Shown: positions 28,634 through 37,929 of the stretch, one piece after another
Position numbering within the stretch: the first letter of the stretch is position 1
Layout of the letters: each line of letters starts with the position of its first letter
DNA from: Candidatus Merdivicinus intestinigallinarum
GTDB taxonomy: Bacteria > Bacillota > Clostridia > Oscillospirales > Ruminococcaceae
Assembly (NCBI GenBank): GCA_018713335.1
Contig: DVOW01000032.1
Location: 1 to 64,000, forward strand
Direction: 5' to 3'
DNA: 64,000 nt
Made by a program: the position numbers and the translations under genes
The notes under the pieces: generated by a model
What the model was told of the DNA's origin: nothing
Databases searched by the model: none
What the model saw: only the letters and a program-made list of their open reading frames with translations

Positions 28634-29851
28634 ATGAAACAACATTTGCGGAATTTTGGGTGGAGCTGCGCCGTCTTTATCCTTTGCATCGCGATTTTTA
28701 CCGGCGCCATGGCCGCCGCCTTTGCCATCCCCAACAGCGCCATCGAAAGCAACCAGCGGCAGGCTGTGGCGGTGATCGAATCGGAGGGCCAGTACCCCCG
28801 GTACTTTTTCGACACACCGGCCTGCCAGCTGGACAACTTTACCGACGGCCTGATGCTGGACCGGGCTATCAATCCGGACGAAAGCCGGGGACCTCTGGTG
28901 TCGGCCATGGACATTGAGGGGTATTCCCGGTACTGGCACGGCTATCAGGTGTTTTTGCGGCCGGCTCTGACCCTCCTCAATTATAAGCAGATCCGGTATC
29001 TGAACATGATGGTGTTTTTCATCCTGCTGGCCGGGGCCTTCGCGCTGATGCAGCGGAAAATGGGGACCCGTCCGGCAGTGGGATTTTTGGTTTCCGTGGC
29101 GGCCTGCTACGCCATTATCATTCCGCTGTCCATGCAGTTTATGTCGGTGTTCGTTCTGATGCTCCTGGGCTGTATCTGGGTTCTGTGGCGGCATGGAAAG
29201 ACGACTCCTTCGGAGGCCGTCCTCTTTTTTATGGTGCTGGGGATGACCACGAATTTCCTGGACCTGCTGACGGCCCCTCTTTTGACCCTGGGGATGCCCC
29301 TGGCCGTGTATCTGTACCTGGAGATCGCCTCCCATCCGGAAAATGGCTGGTTTACCGGTTTTAAGCGGCTCTTTTTCCCGTCCCTGGCCTGGGGGCTGGG
29401 CTACGGCGGCTGCTGGGTATGCAAATGGGCGGTAGGGTCCCTGGTTCTCCGCCGGAACGTCTTTGCGGAAGCCGTTTCCCAGATTTTCTTCCGGGTGTCC
29501 GGCAGCGAGGACTACCCCTTGGACCGGATGGAGGCCCTTTCCAAAAATTTTGACCGGATGTTTGTGGACCCCGGCAAGCGGCTGCTTTTGCTGCTGGGGA
29601 TCATCCTGGGGCTGTGGCTTCTGCTGGCCCTTCTGTTCCGGAAATCATGGAAACAGCTGCTGAATGGGACGGTGCTGCTCCTTGCGGCCCTGTACCCTTA
29701 CGCCTGGATTCTGGTCATGGCCAACCACTGCCAGATCCACTACTGGTTCACCTACCGGATACAGGCTGTGGCTCTCTTTGCCGTCGTCTGCTGGCTGGAT
29801 TTATCGGTGGACGCCGGGAAGATCCGGAGGCTTTTTCAAAAGAAAAACTGA
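28634..29851 (+). CDS. Polytopic membrane protein, probably envelope glycan related
   Basis: About 8-9 TM segments; 16 bp after the GT2 gene, so likely the same transcript. Confidence 0.75.
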   Translation: MKQHLRNFGWSCAVFILCIAIFTGAMAAAFAIPNSAIESNQRQAVAVIESEGQYPRYFFDTPACQLDNFTDGLMLDRAINPDESRGPLVSAMDIEGYSRYWHGYQVFLRPALTLLNYKQIRYLNMMVFFILLAGAFALMQRKMGTRPAVGFLVSVAACYAIIIPLSMQFMSVFVLMLLGCIWVLWRHGKTTPSEAVLFFMVLGMTTNFLDLLTAPLLTLGMPLAVYLYLEIASHPENGWFTGFKRLFFPSLAWGLGYGGCWVCKWAVGSLVLRRNVFAEAVSQIFFRVSGSEDYPLDRMEALSKNFDRMFVDPGKRLLLLLGIILGLWLLLALLFRKSWKQLLNGTVLLLAALYPYAWILVMANHCQIHYWFTYRIQAVALFAVVCWLDLSVDAGKIRRLFQKKN

Positions 29852-29863
29852 ATCTTCATAGCA

Positions 29864-29899
29864 AAACCCGGGGCAGATAATGGTGTCTGTCCCGGGTTT
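29864..29899 (+). terminator. Terminator-like hairpin
   Basis: AAACCCGGGGCAGA-taatggtg-TCTGTCCCGGGTTT. Confidence 0.75.
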
Positions 29900-29975
29900 C
29901 GTCTGGCAATTTATATAAGGGTTTATGCTTTGCTAACGCAAATGCACCGCAGATAAAATTTTAGGAGATTCTAAA

Positions 29976-30162
29976 CCGCCATTTTGCAAGCAAAATGGCG
30001 GTGGCGGGTCATCGCCAGGCGCTCTGCGGAGCGCCTTTTTTCTTGATAGTTCGCGCCCGGGGCGCGAAAAGATTGGATTTCGCCCATTGCGATGGGCGAC
30101 CAAAGGCGTTGCCTTTGGAAACCACAAGCTTTTGAAAAAGCTTGACCAAAACTTTTTATTTT
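29976..30162. repeat. Intergenic hairpin array A
   Basis: Six or seven consecutive perfect stem-loops at 29976-30001, 30002-30017, 30018-30035 (+T6), 30050-30068, 30080-30099, 30100-30118, 30125-30144, ending ACCAAAACTTTTTATTTT. Confidence 0.8.
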
Positions 30163-30208
30163 CCCTCATCATGCGAATTTATTCTGAAAGGAACCGTTCA
30201 ACAACTCG

Positions 30209-30242
30209 AAACCCGGGGCAGACCTTCTATCTGCTCCGGGTT
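30209..30242 (-). terminator. Terminator-like hairpin for the aminotransferase gene
   Basis: AAACCCGGGGCAGA-ccttcta-TCTGCTCCGGGTT. Identical 14-nt left arm to the hairpin at 29864. Confidence 0.7.
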
Positions 30243-30261
30243 GTTTTCACTGTTCCAAAAT

Positions 30262-31560
30262 TTACGCGGCCTGTTCCTGGAGCAGCTTTTCCACTGCGGC
30301 CAGCTTCACGCACAGGCAGAGGATTTCCGCCGCCTTTTCCAGGTCTTCCATGGAAGGATAGGTGGGGGCGATGCGGATGTTGGTGTCCTCCGGGTCCACG
30401 CCGTAGGGGAAGGAAGCGCCGGCGCCGGTCAGGGTGACGCCCGCCTCTTTGCAGAGGGAAACCACCCGTTTGGCGCAGCCGGGCAGGACGTTTAAAGAGA
30501 AGAAATATCCGCCGTTGGGCCGGGTCCAGCTGGCGATGCCGAGGCCGCCCAGCTCTTTTTCCAGCATATTCAGCACCAGCTCGAACCGGGGCTGGATCAA
30601 GGCTTTGTGCTTGGCCATGTGGGCCTTCATGCCCTCGGCGCTGCCGAAGAACCGGACGTGGCGGAGCTGGTTTATCTTGTCAAAGCCGATGGTCTGCATG
30701 GACAGGAATTTTTTCGCCCAGGCAAGGTTTTTCTCGCTCATGCCCATAACGGCCACGCCCGCGCCGCTGAAGGAAATTTTAGAGGTGGAGGCGAAAATGT
30801 ACACCATGTCCTCAGAGCCCAGCTTTTTGCACTCGTCCATAATGTTTAACAGGGTGTCCGGGGTGTCGGTCAGGTCGTGGATGCAGTAGGCGTTGTCCCA
30901 GAAGATCCGGAAGTCCCGGGCCGCGGGCTTTAAGGCGGCGAAGCGGCGGACGGTTTCGTCCGAATAGGTGATGCCGTCGGGGTTGGAATATTTGGGCACG
31001 CACCAGATGCCTTTGACAGACGGGTCGGAGGACACCAGTTTTTCCACCATGTCCATATCCGGGCCGTTTTCCGTCATGGGGATGTTGATCATCTCGATGC
31101 CAAAGGTTTCCGTAACGGCAAAATGGCGGTCGTAGCCGGGGACGGGGCAGAGGAATTTCAGTTTGCCCTGCCGGTTCCAGGGGGCTTCCCCTTGGCAGGT
31201 CCCAAACTGCATGGCACGGGCCACGGTGTCGTACATGAGGTTTAAGCTGGAGTTGCCCCCCACAAAGATTTCAGAGGGTTTTAAGCCCAACAGGTCGGCA
31301 AAAAGCTGCCGCGCTTCCGGGATACCCTCCAGAAGGCCGTAGTTCCGGGCGTCTTCCCCGGCGGCCGTTTGAAGAAGGTCCTTGGAGGTTAGGCAGTCCA
31401 TCATGCCCATGGACAGGTCCAGCTGTTCCGCCGAGGGTTTCCCCCGGGACATATCCAGTTTCAGCCCCTGGGCCTGCACTGCCCGGTACTGCGCATCCAG
31501 TTCTTTTTTCTGCTCCGCCAGCTGTCCGGCGGAAACGCTGCTCATCAACGCCATATTCAT
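30262..31560 (-). CDS. Aspartate aminotransferase-like PLP enzyme (class I, Ic-type)
   Basis: LDMSRGKPSAEQLDLS, NYGLLEGIPEARQLFADLLG, STSKISFSGAGVAVMGMS. Confidence 0.88.
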   Translation of the reverse strand: MNMALMSSVSAGQLAEQKKELDAQYRAVQAQGLKLDMSRGKPSAEQLDLSMGMMDCLTSKDLLQTAAGEDARNYGLLEGIPEARQLFADLLGLKPSEIFVGGNSSLNLMYDTVARAMQFGTCQGEAPWNRQGKLKFLCPVPGYDRHFAVTETFGIEMINIPMTENGPDMDMVEKLVSSDPSVKGIWCVPKYSNPDGITYSDETVRRFAALKPAARDFRIFWDNAYCIHDLTDTPDTLLNIMDECKKLGSEDMVYIFASTSKISFSGAGVAVMGMSEKNLAWAKKFLSMQTIGFDKINQLRHVRFFGSAEGMKAHMAKHKALIQPRFELVLNMLEKELGGLGIASWTRPNGGYFFSLNVLPGCAKRVVSLCKEAGVTLTGAGASFPYGVDPEDTNIRIAPTYPSMEDLEKAAEILCLCVKLAAVEKLLQEQAA

Positions 31561-31763
31561 ACCCTCCAAATGATTCTCCAGTTGCGAATGACTGTATTTT
31601 TTATTATACACCTTTTGAAAATTTTTGCAAGAACTATTTTGAAATCCTGCAAAAAACTCCCTCCAAAGAATTGTATGTATCCAGCGCCGAAACTGTTCAT
31701 GTTGGATAAAATGGCCTTTTCAGAGCAGATTTACAGAAATTATATGAATAAACATTCAGCGGA

Positions 31764-33815
31764 TTATTCTTTTCGGCGGAGAAAACCCATTTTGACGCAG
31801 TGGGCCAGGCTGAGAGTTTTTTCGCCGCAGCTTTCAAAAAAGACCTTGGCCCCGCCGTTTTTGAAGGATTGGATGACGCCTGCGCCAAAAAGACGGTGGG
31901 ACACCGGGTCCCCGACGGCGAATCCATCGTCTTTTGAGGGCCGTTTCGAGGAAGCGGACAAAAAGGCGTACCCAAACCGGGAGAGCCGCAGGTTTGGCAG
32001 CGCTTCCGGCGGGTCAAAGAGCACCAGCCGGTCCCTGGCCCGGGTGGCCCCCACGTAAAACAGCCGCATTTCCTCCCAGTAAGGCCCGTCGTCCTGGTAT
32101 TTGCGGGCCAGCAGGGCGGATTTTCCAGGCAGAACCCCGTCAAAGCAGTCCCAGAGGATGACCGTGTCGAATTCCAGCCCCTTGGCCGAGTGGATGGTGG
32201 AGAGGGTGACCCGGGCCTCCTCCGGCCGGTAAGCCGCCGGGGCGGAGGCCGCCTCCATCCGGACAAAGAGGGTGGGGAAGTCCGGCGAGGTTTCACAGAG
32301 CCACCGAAGCTGGCTGTAACGCATCCGGATCAGCGGGTCGCCCTTTTCCCACCGCTGCCGCAGCCGTTTCCCCAGGGCCAGCTTGGTTTCCAGGGCTTCC
32401 AGGGCCTTATAAGGGGAAAGGGTCTGGCAGGCTTCCAAAACCTCCGCCATATTCAAGGCGGAGCCTCCCCGGGGAGAAAGGGGGGCGGCTTCCCTTAAAA
32501 GCTCCGGCACAGATTTTAAGCCGTCCGCCCTGAGAAGGACGTTTTGGTAAAGAAGCTGGTCCAGGTCCGGCCGGTAATCCAAATACCGGAAGGCCTCCAG
32601 ATCGTAGGGGTTCGCGCAGAGGAACAACAGGGCCGCCATGGTTTTGGCATGGTATTTGATGAGGGAAACTGGCCCGGCGTCCAGGCGGAAGGGAATATGG
32701 GCCTCCTGCAAATACAGGGACAGGGCGCAGGCCGAAAGGTTGTTGCGGTATAAAATCCCCACCGTTTCATTTGGCGGCGTTTCCCGGATGATGGCGGCGG
32801 CCTCCTGGAAAGCGTCGGACATGTCCCGAGGGGAAACCCGTTCCACCGCGCCCCCTTCCGGCCTGGTGGGGATCAGGAGCTTGTCGAAGCGCTCCGGGCT
32901 TTGGCGGATAAAGCCTTCGCAGAGGGAGAGAATCTCCGGCCGGCTGCGGTGATTGTGCTCCATTTTCAGCACCCGGGCATTGGGAAAGGTTTTGGGGAAC
33001 CGCAGGATGCCGCCGGGGTCCGCCCCGCGGAAGCCGTAGATGCTCTGGTCCTCGTCCCCCACCAGGAAAAGGCCATTCCCTTCTGGGGCCAGCAGCTCCA
33101 AAAGGGCGGTCTGCACCGGGGAAAGGTCCTGGCCCTCGTCCACGTTCCAGTAGTCGTACCGTTCCCGCCAGCTTTGCAGGAAGGCCGGGCGCTTTACCAG
33201 GATTTCCCGGGAAAACAGCAGCAGGTCGTCGTAGTCCATGAGGCGCTCCGCCTTTTTTACCGCCTCGTACCGGGTGAAAATGGACAGGAAATAGGGCGGC
33301 AGGTCCGGAAGGGAGGAAATTTCCCCTTTGGAAAGCATCCGGTTTTTGCAAAGGCCGGTTTTGGAAAGCAGGTCGGACAAAAGCTCCTCATCCGGGGACG
33401 CGCCGGTCACCTCCTCCGCGCACCGGCGCATAATGGCCGCGGAACCGGGGGATTCCTCGCTGCCGGCAAGCCTTGGGAGGGGACGCCCCGACTGCCGGGA
33501 AAAATCGGTTAAAATCCGCAGGCAGAGGCTGTGGATGGTGCTGATGTCCGGGGCTTTCGGGAACAGGTCCCCAAACAGTTCCGAGAACCGCCGCCCCATG
33601 TCCCCGGCGGATTCCCGGGAAAAGGAAAGGCAGCAGATCCGTTCCGGCGCAGCACCCCGTTCCAAAAGGGCCGCCAGCCGCGCCACCAGCACCGTGGTTT
33701 TGCCGGAGCCGGGCACTGCCAGCAGCAGGGTGGGGGTCCTGCCGGTGGTCAGGGCCTGGGCCTGTACCGGGTTAAAGTAAATGCCTTTTTCCTCTAAATG
33801 CCGCAGGAGCTCCAT
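31764..33815 (-). CDS. UvrD/Rep-type ATP-dependent helicase
   Basis: Walker A LLLAVPGSGKTTVL, DEGQDLSPVQTALLEL, GDEDQSIYGFRGA, STIHSAKGLEFDTVIL. Confidence 0.93.
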   Translation of the reverse strand: MELLRHLEEKGIYFNPVQAQALTTGRTPTLLLAVPGSGKTTVLVARLAALLERGAAPERICCLSFSRESAGDMGRRFSELFGDLFPKAPDISTIHSLCLRILTDFSRQSGRPLPRLAGSEESPGSAAIMRRCAEEVTGASPDEELLSDLLSKTGLCKNRMLSKGEISSLPDLPPYFLSIFTRYEAVKKAERLMDYDDLLLFSREILVKRPAFLQSWRERYDYWNVDEGQDLSPVQTALLELLAPEGNGLFLVGDEDQSIYGFRGADPGGILRFPKTFPNARVLKMEHNHRSRPEILSLCEGFIRQSPERFDKLLIPTRPEGGAVERVSPRDMSDAFQEAAAIIRETPPNETVGILYRNNLSACALSLYLQEAHIPFRLDAGPVSLIKYHAKTMAALLFLCANPYDLEAFRYLDYRPDLDQLLYQNVLLRADGLKSVPELLREAAPLSPRGGSALNMAEVLEACQTLSPYKALEALETKLALGKRLRQRWEKGDPLIRMRYSQLRWLCETSPDFPTLFVRMEAASAPAAYRPEEARVTLSTIHSAKGLEFDTVILWDCFDGVLPGKSALLARKYQDDGPYWEEMRLFYVGATRARDRLVLFDPPEALPNLRLSRFGYAFLSASSKRPSKDDGFAVGDPVSHRLFGAGVIQSFKNGGAKVFFESCGEKTLSLAHCVKMGFLRRKE

Positions 33816-34062
33816 GGCGCGCCCCCCTTTCCGTCTGTTTTTCCATACTATTATACCCTGTTTTTCCGCAGGAAACAAGCGGCGGGAAGCTTTAGCGTGT
33901 TTGCGCAAGAATATTTTGGAGAGTTATGGGGATGATACCAATAAAAACCCTTGCTGAATCCCTGGGAATGAGTTAAAATAAAAGGGAAGGCAATTGTGCT
34001 GTTTGCCTAAAAATATGCTGCCCCTCTTGTGAAAGATTGGCCGCGTATTTGCTTTCATTCTG

Positions 34063-34091
34063 TTGACAGAAAGGGGGAAAACCAGTATAAT
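34063..34091 (+). promoter_or_regulatory. Consensus sigma-A promoter of adhE
   Basis: TTGACA (34063-34068), 17 nt, TATAAT (34086-34091). Confidence 0.85.
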
Positions 34092-34095
34092 AGAA

Positions 34096-34113
34096 TTGTT
34101 AAAAGATTAACAA
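34096..34113. promoter_or_regulatory. Rex operator
   Basis: TTGTTAA-AAGA-TTAACAA, perfect inverted repeat 4 nt downstream of the -10. Confidence 0.88.
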
Positions 34114-34159
34114 TCATTCCCCGAAGGAAAGTTTGGAACGAATAACAGGAGGTTTTGAA

Positions 34160-36775
34160 ATGGTTCAGGAAAAAGCAACTCCCACCGCACCCGTTGTGGA
34201 CGTACAGGCAATGATCAACCACCTGGCTCAGAAAGCCAAAGCCGCGCTGGCCGAGTATATGAAGCTCGATCAGGAACAGGTGGACAAGATTGCCCATGCC
34301 ATGGCTCTGGCCGGCCTGGATAACCACACCAAGCTGGCGAAGCTGGCGGTCGAGGAAACCGGCCGCGGCGTTTACGAAGACAAAATCATTAAAAACCTGT
34401 TTGCTACCGAATATATCTGGCACGACATCAAGGATCAGAAAACCGTGGGCATCATTGAAGACGATGAGCTGGCCGGCCTCATGCAGGTAGCAGAGCCTGT
34501 TGGTATCGTGGCTGGCGTTACTCCCGTAACCAACCCCACTTCCACCACCATGTTCAAATCCATGATCGCGGCCAAAGCCCGCTGCCCCATCATTTTCGGC
34601 TTCCATCCCTCCGCCCAGAAGTGCTCCGCTGAGGCTGCCCGCGTCGTCCGTGACGCCGCCGTCGCCGCCGGCGCTCCCGAAAACTGCGTGCAGTGGATCG
34701 AAACCCCCTCTCTGGAAGCTACCAACGCTTTGATGAACCATCCTGACGTGGCCCTGGTTCTGGCTACCGGCGGCGCCGGCATGGTAAAGGCCGCGTACTC
34801 CACCGGGAAACCCGCCCTGGGCGTAGGCCCCGGCAACGTGCCCTGCTATGTGGAGAAAACCTGCAATGTGGAGCGCGCCTGCAACGACATCATGCTGTCC
34901 AAGACCTTCGACAACGGAATGATCTGCGCTTCCGAGCAGGCTGTCATCGTGGACAGGGAAGTTTCCGCCCAGTTTGAGAAATATATGAAGGACAACGGCT
35001 GCTACTTTGTCAACGCTGAGGAAGAAAAGAAGCTGGTGGACTACGCGTTCCCCGAAGCGAAAAACCGCGCGCTGAACTCCGCCATCGTCGGCAAGCCCGC
35101 CGCTTGGATCGCGGAACAGGCAGGCCTGAAGGTCCCTGCGGACACTAAAATCCTCATCGGCCGCATTCAGGATGTTGGCCCCGACCAGCCTCTGTCCAAA
35201 GAGAAGCTGTCCCCCATTCTGGCCTATATCGTGGTGAATTCCACGGAGGAAGGCTTCGCCATGGCCAAGAAGATGCTGTACAACGGGGGGTTGGGCCACT
35301 CTGCCGCCATCCATTCCGGCAGCGAGGAAATCATTGAGGCTTACGGCGAGGCCATGGAAGTCGGCCGCGTCATCGTCAACTCGCCTTCTTCTCAGGGCGG
35401 CATCGGCGACATCTACAACGAAAATACGCCTTCTCTGACTCTGGGCTGCGGCTCCTTTGGTAAAAACTCCACCACCTCCAACGTTTCCGCCCTGAACCTG
35501 GTCAACGTGAAACGCATTGCCAAGAGGAGAGTCAATATGCAGTGGTTCAAGATCCCCCCGAAAATCTACTTTGAATATAACGCCATCCAGTATCTGGAGA
35601 AAATGCCCGATATCTCCCGCGCCTTCATCGTCACCGACGAAACCATGGTAAAGCTGGGCAACGTGGACATCCTGCTCCACTACCTCCGGAAACGCAGCAC
35701 CTACTGCCATGCGGAAATCTTCGCGGAAGTTGAGCCCGACCCGTCTGTTGACACCATCATGCGCGGCGTTGAGGCTATGAACCACTTCCAGCCCGATGTC
35801 ATCATCGCGCTGGGCGGCGGCTCCGCTATGGACGCCGCCAAGGGCATGTGGATGTTCTACGAACACCCCGACATCTCCTTCACCGGCATGAAGCAGAAAT
35901 TCTTCGACATCCGCAAGAGAACCTACCACTTCCCCAAGCTGGGCAACAAAGCGCAGCTGGTCTGCGTTCCTACCACCTCCGGCACCGGTTCTGAGGTTAC
36001 CTCCTTCGCGGTAATTACCGACAAGAAGGCCAACATCAAGTACCCTCTGGCCGACTACGAGCTGACTCCCGACGTTGCCATCGTTGACCCGCAGTTCGTG
36101 ATGTCCGTCCCCAAATCCGTGACTGCGGACACCGGTCTGGACGTTCTGACCCACGCCATCGAGGCTTACGTTTCCGTTCTGGCTTCCGACTACACCGACG
36201 GCCTGGCCCTCCATGCCATCCGGCTGGTCTTCAAGTACCTGAAGCGCGCCTACGACAACGGCAACGACCGGGAAGCCCGCGAGAAGATGCACAATGCGTC
36301 CTGCATCGCCGGTATGGCCTTCACCAACGCGTTCTTGGGCATCAACCACTCCCTGGCCCACAAGCTTGGCTCCGCTTACCACATCCCCCACGGCCGCGCC
36401 AACGCCATCCTGCTGCCTTACGTCATCGCTTACAACGCCCAGAAGCCGAAGAAATTCGCCACCTGGCCGAAGTACGAGAAGTTTGTGGCTGACAAGCGTT
36501 ACGCGGAAATCGCCGAGATGCTGGGCCTGCCCTGCCGGACCACGGAGGAGGGCGTCCAGAGCCTGATCAAAGCCATCGTTGACCTGGAGCGCTCCATGAA
36601 CATTGTGAAATCCATCAAGGATTGCGGCGTTGATGAAAAGACCTTCATGGACAACGTGGAAGCTCTGGCGGACGAGGCCCACAGCGACCAGTGCACCCCC
36701 GCGAATCCCCGTTACCCCCTGGTTTCCGAGCTGAAAGAGCTGTATATCAAAGCTTACTACGGTGAAGAGAAATAA
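34160..36775 (+). CDS. adhE: Bifunctional acetaldehyde-CoA/alcohol dehydrogenase
   Basis: Aldehyde dehydrogenase half (ATGGAGMVKAAYSTGKPALGVGPGNVPCYV) fused to Fe-ADH half (ALGGGSAMDAAKGMW, GINHSLAHKLGSAYHIPHGRANAILL). Confidence 0.96.
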   Translation: MVQEKATPTAPVVDVQAMINHLAQKAKAALAEYMKLDQEQVDKIAHAMALAGLDNHTKLAKLAVEETGRGVYEDKIIKNLFATEYIWHDIKDQKTVGIIEDDELAGLMQVAEPVGIVAGVTPVTNPTSTTMFKSMIAAKARCPIIFGFHPSAQKCSAEAARVVRDAAVAAGAPENCVQWIETPSLEATNALMNHPDVALVLATGGAGMVKAAYSTGKPALGVGPGNVPCYVEKTCNVERACNDIMLSKTFDNGMICASEQAVIVDREVSAQFEKYMKDNGCYFVNAEEEKKLVDYAFPEAKNRALNSAIVGKPAAWIAEQAGLKVPADTKILIGRIQDVGPDQPLSKEKLSPILAYIVVNSTEEGFAMAKKMLYNGGLGHSAAIHSGSEEIIEAYGEAMEVGRVIVNSPSSQGGIGDIYNENTPSLTLGCGSFGKNSTTSNVSALNLVNVKRIAKRRVNMQWFKIPPKIYFEYNAIQYLEKMPDISRAFIVTDETMVKLGNVDILLHYLRKRSTYCHAEIFAEVEPDPSVDTIMRGVEAMNHFQPDVIIALGGGSAMDAAKGMWMFYEHPDISFTGMKQKFFDIRKRTYHFPKLGNKAQLVCVPTTSGTGSEVTSFAVITDKKANIKYPLADYELTPDVAIVDPQFVMSVPKSVTADTGLDVLTHAIEAYVSVLASDYTDGLALHAIRLVFKYLKRAYDNGNDREAREKMHNASCIAGMAFTNAFLGINHSLAHKLGSAYHIPHGRANAILLPYVIAYNAQKPKKFATWPKYEKFVADKRYAEIAEMLGLPCRTTEEGVQSLIKAIVDLERSMNIVKSIKDCGVDEKTFMDNVEALADEAHSDQCTPANPRYPLVSELKELYIKAYYGEEK

Positions 36776-36796
36776 GTTTCCCATACGGGAATCACA

Positions 36797-36827
36797 AAGC
36801 CCCCGGACCGAAAGGCCCGGGGGCTTT
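36797..36827 (+). terminator. Rho-independent terminator
   Basis: AAAGCCCCCGG-accgaaagg-CCCGGGGGCTTTT. Confidence 0.9.
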
Positions 36828-36841
36828 TGCGTGCGGAAAAA

Positions 36842-37354
36842 TCAATAGGGGAAAAACGCAAAGGGCTGCGCTTTAAAGGGCGCCAGCTCTCCGGCTTCTT
36901 CCATCTGCCGCAGGGCTTCCTCAGTTACCCATTTGGCGTCCGCCACTTCCTCCGGCTGGAGGGTCAGGGCTTCCAGTGGGATGTCCCGTTCAAAGAGGTA
37001 CACGTCATAATGGGCGCTGTATTGGCCCGGTACCTCCCGGCGGATGGAAAGGGAGGCAAGCAGGACGCCGGGGTTTCCATGAGTCAAATCCACCCCGATT
37101 TCCTCCTTGACCTCCCGCATGGCGGCGGCCAGGGATTCTTCCCCGGCCAAAACGGAGCCGCCGGTGCATTCCCACAAACCGCCGTAATGTTTCTCCGGGT
37201 GCCGTTTGGTCAGCAGGACTTCCCCTTTGGAATTGCGGAGCCAGATCTCCACCACCAGGTGGTAGTCCTCCGGGGATGCGGGGGGCTTGCCCCGTTCCTG
37301 GAACCGGCCGGTTTTCCTGCGGTCCTTGTCGTAAATATCCCAGTATTCCGGCAT
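36842..37354 (-). CDS. NUDIX hydrolase
   Basis: GGSVLAGEESLAAAMREVKEEIGVD Nudix box; ATG 2 nt after the GNAT stop. Confidence 0.9.
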   Translation of the reverse strand: MPEYWDIYDKDRRKTGRFQERGKPPASPEDYHLVVEIWLRNSKGEVLLTKRHPEKHYGGLWECTGGSVLAGEESLAAAMREVKEEIGVDLTHGNPGVLLASLSIRREVPGQYSAHYDVYLFERDIPLEALTLQPEEVADAKWVTEEALRQMEEAGELAPFKAQPFAFFPY

Positions 37355-37356
37355 GG

Positions 37357-37917
37357 TTACTCCTCCTTTGCCCGGATTTCCCGCCATTCATCCTCCAGTA
37401 TGGCCATGAGGACGTCGTCAGCATAGCTGTTCCCATCCTTTACGGCGTCCCGTAGCGCCCCTTCCTGCCGGAATCCTGCCTTCCGGTAAGCGGCAATGGC
37501 TCGGTGGTTAAAGGAAAAAACATCCAGCGCCAGCCGGTGGAGCTTTAAGGTTTCAAAGGCAAAATCCCGGGTTTTCCGGATAACCCAGGAGCCGATTCCT
37601 TTGCCGCAGTCCTCCGGATGAAAAATCCCGATGCGGAAATTGGCGCTGCGGGTTTCCGGGTCAATCTCATTGATGACGCTTTCCCCGATGATCCGCCCGT
37701 CCGGGGAAATCAGCAGAAAATCGTACCGGCTTTCGTCCGCTAGTCACCGGGCAAAATAGCCGGTGACTTCTTCCCGGGTGAATTGGGTTTTGCAGCCTGT
37801 CAGCCGGGCAGTTTCCGGGGGAAGGGGGTCAAAATTCTGGGAAAAATAGGCGTTCGCGTCATCGGCCTTGGCCGGGCGCAGCACATAGCCCTGGCTTTCC
37901 CAAACAGGAATTTCCAT
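37357..37917 (-). pseudogene. GNAT acetyltransferase with in-frame TGA at codon 58
   Basis: Manual minus-strand translation: MEIPVWESQGYVLRPAKADDANAYFSQNFDPLPPETARLTGCKTQFTREEVTGYFAR*LADESRYDFLLISPDGRIIGESVINEIDPETRSANFRIGIFHPEDCGKGIGSWVIRKTRDFAFETLKLHRLALDVFSFNHRAIAAYRKAGFRQEGALRDAV...; TGA at 37744-37746. Confidence 0.8.
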
Positions 37918-37929
37918 GAAATCCTCCTT

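Noticed and set aside
34055-36784. 909-aa antisense ORF covering all of adhE
   Set aside because: Open only because of the GC-rich codon usage of adhE. The translation is low-complexity G/V/H-rich with no family signature, and the sense strand is certain AdhE.
36779-36791. TTCCCATACGGGA downstream of adhE as a third copy of the CCCATACGG repeat end
   Set aside because: Only ~9 nt are shared and none of the remaining ~90 nt of the repeat is present.
37744-37746. TGA in the GNAT gene as selenocysteine
   Set aside because: The position is not a catalytic Cys/Sec site in GNATs and no downstream SECIS-like hairpin was evident. Nonsense mutation or sequencing error is simpler.
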